A stretch of DNA of 64,000 nucleotides from Streptomyces curacoi. GTDB taxonomy: Bacteria > Actinomycetota > Actinomycetes > Streptomycetales > Streptomycetaceae. The translations under genes and the position numbers were made by a program. Below the pieces are notes generated by a model. That model did no database searches. It was not told the DNA's origin and saw only the letters and a program-made list of their open reading frames with translations. Of the stretch, positions 1 to 7,263 are shown piece after piece; positions within the stretch are counted from its first letter, which is position 1; each line of letters starts with the position of its first letter. The DNA lies in assembly GCF_001513975.1 (NCBI RefSeq), contig NZ_KQ947990.1, positions 56,095 through 120,094 of the forward strand. The letters run 5' to 3'.

Positions 1-4
1 CCTC

Positions 5-78
5 CTGGGGGCCTGCGGCCCCCAGACCCCCGCCATCGGCCCTGAACGGGCCTCGTCCTCAAACGCCGGACGGGCTGG
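5..78 (+). repeat. Dispersed intergenic element, copy A
   Basis: It starts with a 9-bp hairpin (arms 5-13 and 17-25) followed by a GGCCCTGAA-type motif and the phrase CAAACGCCGGACGGGCTG at about 60-77. The same order of parts, in the same orientation, recurs at 53449-53525. This phrase is a common intergenic sequence in Streptomyces (general knowledge). It lies at the head of the tandem array that follows. Confidence 0.75.
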
Positions 79-650
79 AATGCCGGGACCGGCGCTGGGA
101 AGTGACCGCCATCGGTGTGCGGCGCCAGTGGGTGGGTGGGGGCTTGGGATGGTGCGGTCTCGTCGTCGAGCGCCGGACGGGCTGGAATGCCGGCACGGGC
201 GCCGGGAAGTGGCCGGCCACCGGGTGTGCGGGCCCCTGCGGGTGGGTGGGGGCTTGGGAGGGCGTGGTCTCGTCCTCAGACGCCGGGCGGGCTGGGTGTT
301 GTCGGCCCGGCGCCGGCGAGTGACCGCCACCGGGTGTGCGGGCCCCTGCGGGTGGGTGGGGGCTTGGGAGGGCGTGGTCTCGTCCTCTGACGCCGGGCGG
401 GCTGGTTGTTGTCGGCTCGGCGCCGGCGAGTGACCGCCACCGGGTGTGCGGCCACAGCGGGTGGGTGGGGGCTTGGGATGGTGCGGTCTCGTCGTCGAGC
501 GCCGGGCGGGCTGGAATGCCGGTACGGGCGCCGGGAAGTGACCGGCCGCTGAGTGTGCGGGTCCCTGTGGGTGGGTGGGGGCTCGGGATGGCGCGGTCTC
601 GTCGTCGAGCGCCGGACGGGCTGACTGATGCCGGCCGGCGTCGCGAGGTG
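64..650. repeat. Six tandem ~110-bp repeats
   Basis: The core CGCCGG(A/G)CGGGCTG occurs at 64, 171, 281, 391, 500 and 610, giving a period of 107-110 bp. Between cores the units share GGTGGGTGGGGGCTTGGGA and a GTCTCGTC(C/G)TC phrase. Units alternate between two subtypes, one with TCGTCGAGCGCC and one with TCGTCCTC(A/T)GACGCC. Open frames exist on both strands only because the GC-rich repeat lacks stops; none has a convincing ribosome-binding site or family resemblance. The array fills the first ~650 bases, and 651-785 holds only the upstream region of the next gene. Confidence 0.85.
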
Positions 651-785
651 CCTGTCACAGGTGATCGACAATCCTCCGGTCGGGTCCCGCCTCGGGGTTA
701 CTCTCGCGCTGTACGGCCACCCGGTCGTCGTGACCGTCCTGACCGTCGTCCTTGATGACCGCCGAGGTGGGGGGAACACCACAAC

Positions 786-1523
786 ATGCGCGCCCTGCGG
801 ATACTGCTGATCGTCGTCGTGATACTCGGCGGCCTCTTCGTGCTCGCCGACCGGCTCGCCGTCGGGTTCGCCGAGGACGAGGCGGCCGGCAAGCTCCAGG
901 CCACCGAGAACCTCGCCGCCACCCCGGACGTGTCCATCAAGGGCTTCCCCTTCCTCACCCAGGTCGCGAGCGGCACGCTGGACGACGTCGAGGTCGGCAT
1001 CAAGGACTACGAGGCCGCCACCGGCACCGGCGGCAGGACGATCCGCATCGACGACCTCACGGCGAACATGAAGGGCGTCGAGTTCTCCGGCGACTACAGC
1101 TCCGCCACCGCGGCCACCGCCACCGGCAGCGCGTCCATCACCTACGCCGAGCTGCTGAAGACCGCCAAGTCCGAGCCCACCCAGGTCGCCCCCGGTGTCA
1201 CCGCCAGCGTCGTCGGCCTCTCCGACGGCGGGAACGGCAAGATCAAGGTCGCCGTGGAGGCCACCGTCCTCGGCAACAAGCTGCCGAACCCGGTCCACGT
1301 CCTCAGCTCGGTCACCGTCCAGGGGGACACCGTCAAGGTGCACGCCGACAACCTGCCCAGCTTCGGCGGTACCGACATCGCCGAGAACCGGGCCCGTGCG
1401 ATCACCGACTTCGAGCAGAAGATCGACGGCCTGCCCGGCGGCATCCAGCTCGACAAGGTCCAGGCGGCGAAGAACGGCGTCGAGATCACGGTGAAGGGTT
1501 CGAACGTCCGCCTCGCCGGGTAG
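786..1523 (+). CDS. LmeA-like DUF2993 phospholipid-binding protein
   Basis: This 245-aa protein begins with an uncleaved or signal-type hydrophobic helix (residues 3-24, LRILLIVVVILGGLFVLADR) and then a soluble domain with the DUF2993 pattern: an early SIKGFPFLTQV phrase, a repeated 'DDVEV' strand region and a C-terminal GVEITVKGSNVRLAG. DUF2993 proteins, of which mycobacterial LmeA is the studied member, bind phospholipids and help mature lipomannan on the outer face of the membrane. The role in Streptomyces is not established. The gene is alone, with repeats upstream and the sseA leader downstream. The start is ATG 786 after GGTGGGGGGAAC. Family confidence is high, function low. Confidence 0.8.
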   Translation: MRALRILLIVVVILGGLFVLADRLAVGFAEDEAAGKLQATENLAATPDVSIKGFPFLTQVASGTLDDVEVGIKDYEAATGTGGRTIRIDDLTANMKGVEFSGDYSSATAATATGSASITYAELLKTAKSEPTQVAPGVTASVVGLSDGGNGKIKVAVEATVLGNKLPNPVHVLSSVTVQGDTVKVHADNLPSFGGTDIAENRARAITDFEQKIDGLPGGIQLDKVQAAKNGVEITVKGSNVRLAG

Positions 1524-1704
1524 TACGGGGACCGACCGGTACGACCGAGCGCGGTCAGCGCGCCGGTGTCCGACTGGCGAGACGCCGCCGTCCGTACCGT
1601 AGATGTGACCACCGATACGTCAGCCCGGAGAGCGCGCGGCGGGCGCCTCGGCGGCTCTTCATTCCCGCATCGCGGACAATCTTGTCTCAGTATGCGACAC
1701 GCCG

Positions 1705-1734
1705 GTGACACGCCCGCATGTCCGTCCCTACGAT
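1705..1734 (+). promoter_or_regulatory. Predicted promoter of the sseA leader
   Basis: GTGACA (1705-1710) and TACGAT (1729-1734) are 18 bp apart, a good match to a principal sigma (HrdB-type) promoter. The ATG of the leader peptide begins 7 nt after the -10, so the transcript should be leaderless or nearly so. Confidence 0.5.
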
Positions 1735-1741
1735 CGAGGTC

Positions 1742-1822
1742 ATGAAGCGACAGGCGGATCTCACGAAGCGGCGGGCAGTAGACCTGTGCCGCGTTGCCGC
1801 CATGCTCTGTCGCTCCTTCTGA
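1742..1822 (+). CDS. Cys-containing regulatory leader peptide upstream of sseA
   Basis: This is a 26-codon ORF, starting MKRQADLTKRRAVDL and ending in two Cys-Arg pairs (residues 16-17 and 23-24) shortly before its TGA. Streptomyces genomes carry short 'putative leader peptides' of this type, with closing LCRV...MLCR motifs, ahead of sulfur-metabolism genes; related Cys-rich leaders in mycobacteria act in cysteine-responsive attenuation (family knowledge). Here it sits 145 bp upstream of the sulfurtransferase gene. The space between contains GC-rich hairpins, such as CCGGC/GCCGG at about 1832-1845 and GCCCT/AGGGC near 1861-1874, that could form alternative structures. The inferred role is to sense charged tRNA-Cys by ribosome stalling. 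An attenuation mechanism is inference. Confidence 0.7.
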   Translation: MKRQADLTKRRAVDLCRVAAMLCRSF

Positions 1823-1967
1823 GCGGACGCACCGGCCGAAGCCGGCGCCCGCATCCCCGCTGCCCTGCCCAGGGCACCCGTGCGCGCGCCCCGGCCGCAC
1901 CGCCGGAGGCAACCCGCACGCCTCTCACTCGTACGCCCCGCCGCAACTGCCCCGGAGGAGAAAGAGC

Positions 1968-2813
1968 ATGAGCCGCAGCGACGTCCTGGTAGACGCCGAC
2001 TGGCTGCAGGAGCACCTCGACGACGAGAACATCGCGATCGTGGAGGTGGACGAGGACACGTCCGCCTACGAGAAGAACCACATCAAGAACGCGATCCGCA
2101 TCGACTGGACCAAGGACCTGCAGGACCCGGTCCGCCGCGACTTCATCGACCAGGCCGGCTTCGAGAAGCTGCTGTCGGAGAAGGGCATCGCCAACGACAC
2201 GCTGGTGGTCCTCTACGGCGGCAACAACAACTGGTTCGCGTCCTACGCCTACTGGTACTTCAAGCTGTACGGCCACGAGAACGTCAAGCTCCTCGACGGT
2301 GGCCGCAAGAAGTGGGAGCTGGACGCCCGCGAGCTGGTCGACGGCACCGAGGTGCCGGAGCGTCCGAAGACCGAGTACAAGGCCAAGCCGCAGGACACCT
2401 CGATCCGTGCCTTCCGCGACGACGTCGTGGCCGCCATCGGCTCGAACAACCTGGTCGACGTCCGTTCGCCCGACGAGTTCTCCGGCAAGCTGCTCGCTCC
2501 GGCGCACCTGCCGCAGGAGCAGTCGCAGCGTCCGGGCCACGTCCCGACCGCCCGCAACATCCCGTGGTCGAAGAACGCCAACGACGACGGCACCTTCAAG
2601 TCGGACGAGGAGCTCAAGGAGCTCTACGCCGAGGAGCAGGTGGACCTCGCGAAGGACACCATCGCCTACTGCCGTATCGGTGAGCGCTCCGCGCTGACCT
2701 GGTTCGTCCTGCACGAGCTGCTCGGTGTGGAGAACGTCAAGAACTACGACGGCTCCTGGACCGAGTACGGCTCCCTCGTCGGCGTGCCGATCGAGCTCGG
2801 CGCCAACAAGTAA
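1968..2813 (+). CDS. sseA: Thiosulfate/3-mercaptopyruvate sulfurtransferase (rhodanese)
   Basis: This is a 281-aa tandem-rhodanese enzyme. Domain 1 (about 1-130) lacks the catalytic Cys. Domain 2 (about 150-275) has VDVRSPDEFSG and the active loop YCRIGERSA with Cys235 as the persulfide carrier. It transfers sulfane sulfur from thiosulfate or mercaptopyruvate to an acceptor. The start is ATG 1968 with GGAGGAG at 1954-1960; upstream in-frame codons belong to leader DNA. A DUF1416 gene follows at 62 bp, a pairing conserved across actinobacteria, and the upstream leader peptide suggests control by cysteine supply. Length and motifs are typical of actinobacterial SseA/CysA proteins. Confidence 0.93.
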   Translation: MSRSDVLVDADWLQEHLDDENIAIVEVDEDTSAYEKNHIKNAIRIDWTKDLQDPVRRDFIDQAGFEKLLSEKGIANDTLVVLYGGNNNWFASYAYWYFKLYGHENVKLLDGGRKKWELDARELVDGTEVPERPKTEYKAKPQDTSIRAFRDDVVAAIGSNNLVDVRSPDEFSGKLLAPAHLPQEQSQRPGHVPTARNIPWSKNANDDGTFKSDEELKELYAEEQVDLAKDTIAYCRIGERSALTWFVLHELLGVENVKNYDGSWTEYGSLVGVPIELGANK

Positions 2814-2875
2814 GCAACCAGCACACCCATCCCGACCGGCCTTCCTTTCCGGTCAGACCCCTTCTGGAGAAAGAC

Positions 2876-3166
2876 ATGTGTGGAGCGAAGGCCGGCGGCC
2901 CCGACGCCTCGACGATCAAGCCCGGTGAGACCACGATCCAGGGTCAGGTGACCCGTGACGGCGAGCCGGTGACGGGCTACGTCCGTCTCCTGGACTCGAC
3001 CGGCGAGTTCACCGCGGAGGTTCCCACCTCCGCCACGGGCCAGTTCCGCTTCTACGCGGCCGAGGGCACCTGGACCGTCCGCGCGCTCGTCCCCGGCGCC
3101 ACCGCCGACCGCACGGTCGTCGTCGCCGAGAAGGGCGCCCTCGCCGAGGTCGCGATCGCGGTCTGA
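2876..3166 (+). CDS. DUF1416 protein, partner of sseA
   Basis: This 96-aa protein begins MCGAKAGGP with Cys at position 2 and continues as a single small beta-sandwich-like domain (TIQGQVTRDGEPVTGYVRLL, then GQFRFYAAEGTWTVRAL). The fold resembles carboxypeptidase-regulatory or CNA-B-like domains and is classed as DUF1416. It nearly always follows the rhodanese gene in actinobacteria, so it probably works with sulfur transfer, perhaps through Cys2, but no reaction is known. The RBS TGGAGAA precedes ATG 2876. It is followed by a strong hairpin terminator, so sseA and this gene probably form a bicistronic unit. Confidence 0.85.
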   Translation: MCGAKAGGPDASTIKPGETTIQGQVTRDGEPVTGYVRLLDSTGEFTAEVPTSATGQFRFYAAEGTWTVRALVPGATADRTVVVAEKGALAEVAIAV

Positions 3167-3179
3167 GCGAGCTCAGCAG

Positions 3180-3228
3180 CCGAAGGGCCGCATCCCACGG
3201 GTTGGACGCCTGGGGTGCGGCCCTTCGG
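3180..3228 (+). terminator. Hairpin terminator after sseA-DUF1416
   Basis: CCGAAGGGCCGCA (3180-3192) pairs with TGCGGCCCTTCGG (3216-3228), a perfect 13-bp stem with no strong U-tract, as is usual in Streptomyces. Confidence 0.75.
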
Positions 3229-3252
3229 TATGTACCGGCCTACCCTGGAGGC

Positions 3253-3510
3253 ATGTACGCACGGCGACGTCACATGTACTTCGCCCTGATGGGGACGTGC
3301 ATCACGCTCTTCGTCCTGGCGTGGGGCCTCGTGCGCCTGTGGTCGGTCCCGGTGGCCGTGGGCATGTGCATGGTCGCCATGGTCATCCCACCCGTCGCCG
3401 CGATGGTCGCCAACCGGCGGGGCCCGGAGGACCGCTGGTGGGACGACCCGTCCGGGGACCCGCAGTCCGACGAGTGGTGGGACGAGCTGGACGGCAAGAA
3501 GCGCCGGTAG
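3253..3510 (+). CDS. DUF3099 small membrane protein
   Basis: This 85-aa protein has two transmembrane helices (about 9-28, FALMGTCITLFVLAWGLVRL, and 33-52, VPVAVGMCMVAMVIPPVAAM) and a short acidic, Trp-rich tail (RWWDDPSGD..DEWWDELDGKKRR), the signature of DUF3099. No function is known. ATG 3253 is preferred over upstream in-frame codons because CTGGAG lies 7 nt ahead and the upstream part would overlap the terminator. It is monocistronic between that terminator and a convergent DsrE gene. Confidence 0.8.
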   Translation: MYARRRHMYFALMGTCITLFVLAWGLVRLWSVPVAVGMCMVAMVIPPVAAMVANRRGPEDRWWDDPSGDPQSDEWWDELDGKKRR

Positions 3511-3588
3511 CACCAAGGTGGACATGCCGACCGCGAGGAACCCCACTGGGTGCCCATCGGGCCGCCTGTGGCCGCGGACGCCGGCCGG

Positions 3589-3951
3589 TCAGTAGACGAG
3601 CGCCTGCGTCTCGTCCCCGAGCGCCTCCTGCACGAACACCTGCGCCCCCGCGATCCGTACGCCCTCGATGACGTCCTTCTCCGTGATGTCCCGGCGGGCC
3701 GCGCACTGGGTGCACAGGGTGACCCGGCCGCCGGCCAGCAGGGAGTCGAGCAGATCGGGCAGGGGGGCGGCGTGCGGCAGTTCGAACTCGGCGGCGCGGC
3801 CGGGCAGCGCGAACCAGGCGGACTCGCCCGTCAGCCACAGGGACACCTCGACGCCGCTGGCCACGGCCACCGCCGCCACCGTGAACGCCTGCGAGCAGCG
3901 TTCGGGGGCATCGGCCCCCGCCGTCACCTTGATCACGAGCTTCTTCGCCAT
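3589..3951 (-). CDS. DsrE-family protein
   Basis: This 120-aa single-domain protein has the DsrE/DsrF-like order: an opening strand KLVIKVTAGADAPERC, a hydrophobic helix, and GGRVTLCTQCAARRDITEKD containing a CxxC pair in the position where DsrE-type sulfurtransferases keep a reactive Cys. The family relays sulfur atoms or acts as a small redox subunit; the partner here is unknown. Its closeness to sseA (1.1 kb) is suggestive of sulfur metabolism but the gene is on the opposite strand and separate. Confidence 0.8.
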   Translation of the reverse strand: MAKKLVIKVTAGADAPERCSQAFTVAAVAVASGVEVSLWLTGESAWFALPGRAAEFELPHAAPLPDLLDSLLAGGRVTLCTQCAARRDITEKDVIEGVRIAGAQVFVQEALGDETQALVY

Positions 3952-4093
3952 GCCCGAATCGTAGTCAGCCCCGCGGGGAGCCGGTGGGGAGCGGCTGGGC
4001 GTACCTCACACGGAGCCGTGGCGCGCAGCCGCGTAAGCTGGGGGCCGCCCCTGTGTACGTACCGCACACCTCCGCTCAATCGAGGAGCACCCC

Positions 4094-4192
4094 GTGGAGA
4101 TCTTCTTCGAAGCCCTGCTGGTCCTGGTCTGCGTCGGCGTCCTCGCCTTCGCCGGGCTGACCGTGAAGAAGCTGTACCAGGGCCAGCGCTGA
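4094..4192 (+). CDS. 32-aa single-pass membrane microprotein
   Basis: A GTG start at 4094, preceded by CGAGGAGC, opens a 32-aa protein (VEIFFEALLVLVCVGVLAF, then AGLTVKKLYQGQR) made of one transmembrane helix and a basic tail. It ends 23 bp before the nitrobindin-like gene, so they are probably co-transcribed. Similar microproteins precede this gene in Streptomyces genomes (general recollection, not checked). No function can be assigned. Confidence 0.65.
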   Translation: MEIFFEALLVLVCVGVLAFAGLTVKKLYQGQR

Positions 4193-4215
4193 CCCATACC
4201 TAGGAACCGCCGCTC

Positions 4216-4791
4216 ATGATCGAGATCCCGTCCGACCTCCACAAGGACCTCGTCCCCCTCGCCTTCCTGCTCGGCAACTGGGCGGGCGCGGGCGTGCACG
4301 ACTTCCCCGGCTCCGAGAAGTGCAACTTCGGGCAGGAGGTCACCTTCAGCCACGACGGCCGTGACTTCCTGGAGTACCAGTCCCGCACCTGGGTGCTGGA
4401 CAACGACGGCAACAAGGTGCGGCCGCTGGAGTCAGAGCACGGCTTCTGGCGCATCGACGCCGAGCGCAAGGTCGAGGTCACGATGGTCCGCGACGACGGC
4501 GTCGTCGAGGTCTGGTACGGCGAGCTCGCCGACAAGAAGCCGCAGATCGACCTGGTGACGGACGCGGTGGCGCGGACGGCCGCCTCCGGCCCGTACAGCG
4601 GCGGCAAGCGGCTGTACGGCTACGTCAAGAGCGACCTGATGTGGGTCGGCGAGAAGCAGACCCCCGAGGTCGAGCTGCGCCCCTACATGTCGGCCCATCT
4701 GAAGAAGGTCGTCACCCCGGAGGAGGTCGAGCGCTGGGCCAAGGCCCTGCCCGACGACCTGCCGGACGACGGGATCGCGTTCTTCAAGTAG
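4216..4791 (+). CDS. Nitrobindin-like heme-binding beta-barrel (FABP/DUF1794)
   Basis: This 191-aa protein has the nitrobindin signature GNWAGAG at residues 20-26, which caps a ten-stranded beta-barrel, and a late His-containing segment (PYMSAHLKKVVT) that would carry the heme ligand in this family. Characterised members bind ferric heme and isomerise peroxynitrite to nitrate; annotations also call them FABP or THAP4-like. It lies directly upstream of nur, with the end 32 bp from the nur start, which suggests a shared transcript. Start ATG 4216 follows AGGAACCGC. Ligand and role in this organism are inferred from family only. Confidence 0.82.
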   Translation: MIEIPSDLHKDLVPLAFLLGNWAGAGVHDFPGSEKCNFGQEVTFSHDGRDFLEYQSRTWVLDNDGNKVRPLESEHGFWRIDAERKVEVTMVRDDGVVEVWYGELADKKPQIDLVTDAVARTAASGPYSGGKRLYGYVKSDLMWVGEKQTPEVELRPYMSAHLKKVVTPEEVERWAKALPDDLPDDGIAFFK

Positions 4792-4823
4792 GCCGTTCTT
4801 CAAGTGGGCCTAGACTCGTCGGT

Positions 4824-5276
4824 GTGGTGAGCACCGACTGGAAGAGCGACCTCAGGCAGCGCGGCTACCGGCTGACGCCGCAGCGGCAACTCGTGCTCGA
4901 AGCCGTGGACACCCTTGAGCACGCGACCCCCGACGACATCCTCGTGGAAGTGAGGAAGACGGCGTCGGGGGTCAACATTTCCACCGTCTACCGGACCCTG
5001 GAGCTCCTGGAGGAGCTCGGGCTGGTGAGCCATGCCCACCTGGGGCACGGCGCACCGACGTACCATCTCGCGGACCGCCACCACCACATCCACCTCGTCT
5101 GCCGGGACTGCCAGAGCGTGATCGAGGCGGACGTCTCGGTGGCGGCCGAGTTCACCGCGAAGCTGCGCGCGACCTTCGGGTTCGACACGGACATGAAGCA
5201 CTTCGCGATCTTCGGCCGCTGCAAGGACTGTTCGCTCAAGGGATCGAACGGCAAGAGTTCAACTACCGAGTCGTAG
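4824..5276 (+). CDS. nur: Nickel-responsive Fur-family regulator Nur
   Basis: This 150-aa Fur protein has an N-terminal winged helix (about 1-80; LRQRGYRLTPQRQLVLEAV and NISTVYRTLELLEELGLV) and a C-terminal dimerisation and metal domain with the His cluster DRHHHIHLVCRDC, then FDTDMKHFAIFGRCKDC. The sequence closely matches my memory of S. coelicolor Nur (SCO4180), which represses nickel uptake and the Fe-superoxide dismutase sodF while allowing sodN when nickel is plentiful. Start is one of two adjacent GTG codons (4824 or 4827). The gene is packed between the nitrobindin-like gene and ygfZ (10-bp gap). Nickel rather than iron specificity rests on orthology. Confidence 0.92.
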   Translation: MVSTDWKSDLRQRGYRLTPQRQLVLEAVDTLEHATPDDILVEVRKTASGVNISTVYRTLELLEELGLVSHAHLGHGAPTYHLADRHHHIHLVCRDCQSVIEADVSVAAEFTAKLRATFGFDTDMKHFAIFGRCKDCSLKGSNGKSSTTES

Positions 5277-5286
5277 GCTTAGACGT

Positions 5287-6252
5287 ATGAAGAGCCCCCT
5301 GCTGTCCCTGCCCGGCGCCGTGCCCGCCGAGGGCGTGGACGAAGGCGTCGCCGCCCACTACGGCGACCTGTTCCGTGAGCAGCGCGCCCTCGCCGACGGC
5401 ACCGGTTTCGTCGACCTCTCGCACCGCGGAGTCGTCACCGTCTCCGGTGAGGACCGGCTGAGCTGGCTGCATCTGCTGCTCACCCAGCATGTCAGCGAGC
5501 TGCCGGCGGGCGAGGCCACCGAGGCGCTGATCCTCTCCGCGCACGGCCATATCGAGCACGCGCTGTACCTGGTCGACGACGGCGCCACGGTCTGGGCCCA
5601 TGTGGAGCCCGGCTCGCAGGACGCGCTGATCGCGTACCTGGAGTCGATGAAGTTCTTCTACAGGGTCGAAGTCGCCGACCGCACCGGCGAGTTCGCGGTC
5701 GTGCACCTGCCCGCCGGGTCCATCGCCGAGGTGCCCGAGGGCGTCGTCGTACGCGAGACCGCGCACGGCCGTGATCTGTTCCTGCCGCGCGCGGACCTGG
5801 AGTCGTACGCCGGCAAGGCGGGGCCGGCGGCCGGCCTCCTGGCCTACGAGGCCCTGCGCGTGGAGCACCACCGCCCCCGCCTCGGCTTCGAGACCGACCA
5901 CCGCACCATCCCGCACGAGCTGGGCTGGATCGGCACCGCGGTGCATCTGCAGAAGGGCTGCTACCGGGGCCAGGAGACGGTGGCCCGGGTGCAGAACCTC
6001 GGCAAGCCCCCGCGCCGCCTGGTGTTCCTGCACCTGGACGGCAGCGAGGTCCACCTGCCCCCGCCCGGTACGGAGATCCGGGTGGCCGACGAGGGCCCCG
6101 ACGGCCGCAGGATCGGCTTCATCACGACGTCCGTACGGCACCACGAGCTGGGTCCGGTCGCCCTCGCGCTGGTCAAGCGGAACGTGCCGGTGGACGCGCG
6201 GCTGGTGGCGGGGGAGACGGCGGCGGCGCAGGAAGTCGTCGTCGAGCCCTGA
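5287..6252 (+). CDS. ygfZ: CAF17-like Fe-S cluster assembly protein YgfZ
   Basis: This 321-aa folate-dependent protein of the glycine-cleavage T-protein fold carries the YgfZ/GcvT signature KGCYRGQE with the invariant Cys225, plus the N-terminal SHRGVVTVSGEDRLSWLH. YgfZ helps build or repair [4Fe-4S] enzymes such as MiaB-type radical SAM proteins. It begins 10 bp after nur and is probably read with it. The 3' end meets a decayed gene on the opposite strand. Length and signature are typical. Confidence 0.9.
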   Translation: MKSPLLSLPGAVPAEGVDEGVAAHYGDLFREQRALADGTGFVDLSHRGVVTVSGEDRLSWLHLLLTQHVSELPAGEATEALILSAHGHIEHALYLVDDGATVWAHVEPGSQDALIAYLESMKFFYRVEVADRTGEFAVVHLPAGSIAEVPEGVVVRETAHGRDLFLPRADLESYAGKAGPAAGLLAYEALRVEHHRPRLGFETDHRTIPHELGWIGTAVHLQKGCYRGQETVARVQNLGKPPRRLVFLHLDGSEVHLPPPGTEIRVADEGPDGRRIGFITTSVRHHELGPVALALVKRNVPVDARLVAGETAAAQEVVVEP

Positions 6253-6624
6253 GGCCCGGCGTCCAGCGGAGGGTCCGCTCGTCCTTGGCCACCTGGGCGC
6301 GGATGAGTTTCTCCGCCGGATCGGGCGTGAGTTCCTCGCGCTGCTCGTCGGTCAGACGGGGGCCTCCTCGGCCTGGAAGCGGGCCTGCCTGGTGCCGTTG
6401 CTGTGGATGTTCTCGAAGTCGATCGCCCCGCACTTGAGCAGCGCGGCCTTCAGCGCCTGCGCCGTGTAGGGGGAGGGGAGAGGTGCTGCCGAGGCCTGCT
6501 TCCCGGGGTTGCTCGTGGCGCTCGCCTACGGCTTCCCGTCGGCCTTCCCTTCGGTCTTCCCCTTGGCCGAGCAGACCACCAGCGCGAGCAGAGCGGCTTC
6601 CGTGACGTACGCGTGTCTCTTCAT
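6253..6624 (-). pseudogene. Decayed lipoprotein gene
   Basis: On the minus strand, ATG 6624 opens MKRHAYVTEAALLALVVCSA, a short lipoprotein signal with a lipobox-like Cys. An in-frame TAG at 6526-6528 interrupts it. The same frame then continues coherently (PSPYTAQALKAALLKCGAID, then FENIHSNGTRQARFQAEEAP) to a TGA at 6352-6354. A different frame continues with LTDEQREELTPDPAEKLIRA, then QVAKDERTLRW, up to the convergent ygfZ end. A nonsense codon plus a frameshift inside coding-like sequence indicate a pseudogene of a small secreted lipoprotein. The parent family is not identified. Confidence 0.7.
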
Positions 6625-6679
6625 GGTCCCGTCCCGCCCAGGACGGCGGCAGCGGCGATCGGATCCCGATCGGCGGTGA

Positions 6680-7105
6680 TCAGATCTCCAGCAACACCGT
6701 GAACGGGCCGTCGTTCGTCAGCGACACCCGCATCATGGCGCCGAACCGGCCCGTCGCCACCGTCGCGCCCAGCGCGCGGAGTTGGGCCACGACCTCGTCG
6801 ACGAGCGGCTCGGCGACATCGCCGGGGGCGGCGGCGTTCCAGGTGGGGCGGCGGCCCTTGCGGGCGTCGCCGTAGAGGGTGAACTGGCTGATGACGAGGA
6901 GCGGGGCGTCGATGTCGCTGCAGGACTTCTCGTCGTGCAGCATCCGGATCGACCAGAGCTTGCGGGCGAGTTGGGCCGCCTTCTCCTTGGTGTCCTCGTG
7001 GGTGACCCCGACGAGCACACACAGCCCCTCGCCGTCGATCTGCCCGACCGTCTCGCCGTCCACGACGACACTCGCGCCGTCCACCCTCTGCACCACAGCT
7101 CGCAT
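6680..7105 (-). CDS. dtd: D-aminoacyl-tRNA deacylase
   Basis: This 141-aa protein starts MRAVVQRVDGASVVVDG, the conserved DTD start. It carries the catalytic SQFTLYGDARKGRRP segment and the cross-subunit Gly-cisPro region near NDGPFTVLLE at the C terminus. DTD hydrolyses D-amino acids (and glycine mischarged on tRNA-Ala) from tRNA. The start at 7105 is where homology begins; upstream codons are non-conserved. It is a single gene, divergent from rsiG. Confidence 0.93.
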   Translation of the reverse strand: MRAVVQRVDGASVVVDGETVGQIDGEGLCVLVGVTHEDTKEKAAQLARKLWSIRMLHDEKSCSDIDAPLLVISQFTLYGDARKGRRPTWNAAAPGDVAEPLVDEVVAQLRALGATVATGRFGAMMRVSLTNDGPFTVLLEI

Positions 7106-7263
7106 GCCGCCATGATGCCGTGTGCGCGGAAGTGCCTCGTAAGGGGCCTCTTTTTTGATCCCTATCCCCCCATCTGGGGCTGTTCGGGGGCACTCGGTCA
7201 CATAGCGGCCAGTTGGGATGGCACCATGCTTCCACACGCCGGTCGAGGGGACGGTAGAGGCAT

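Noticed and set aside
64..650. Possible CRISPR or coding region in the leading repeats
   Set aside because: Units are 110 bp tandem copies with no repeat-spacer structure; reading frames in them have no start signals or family match.
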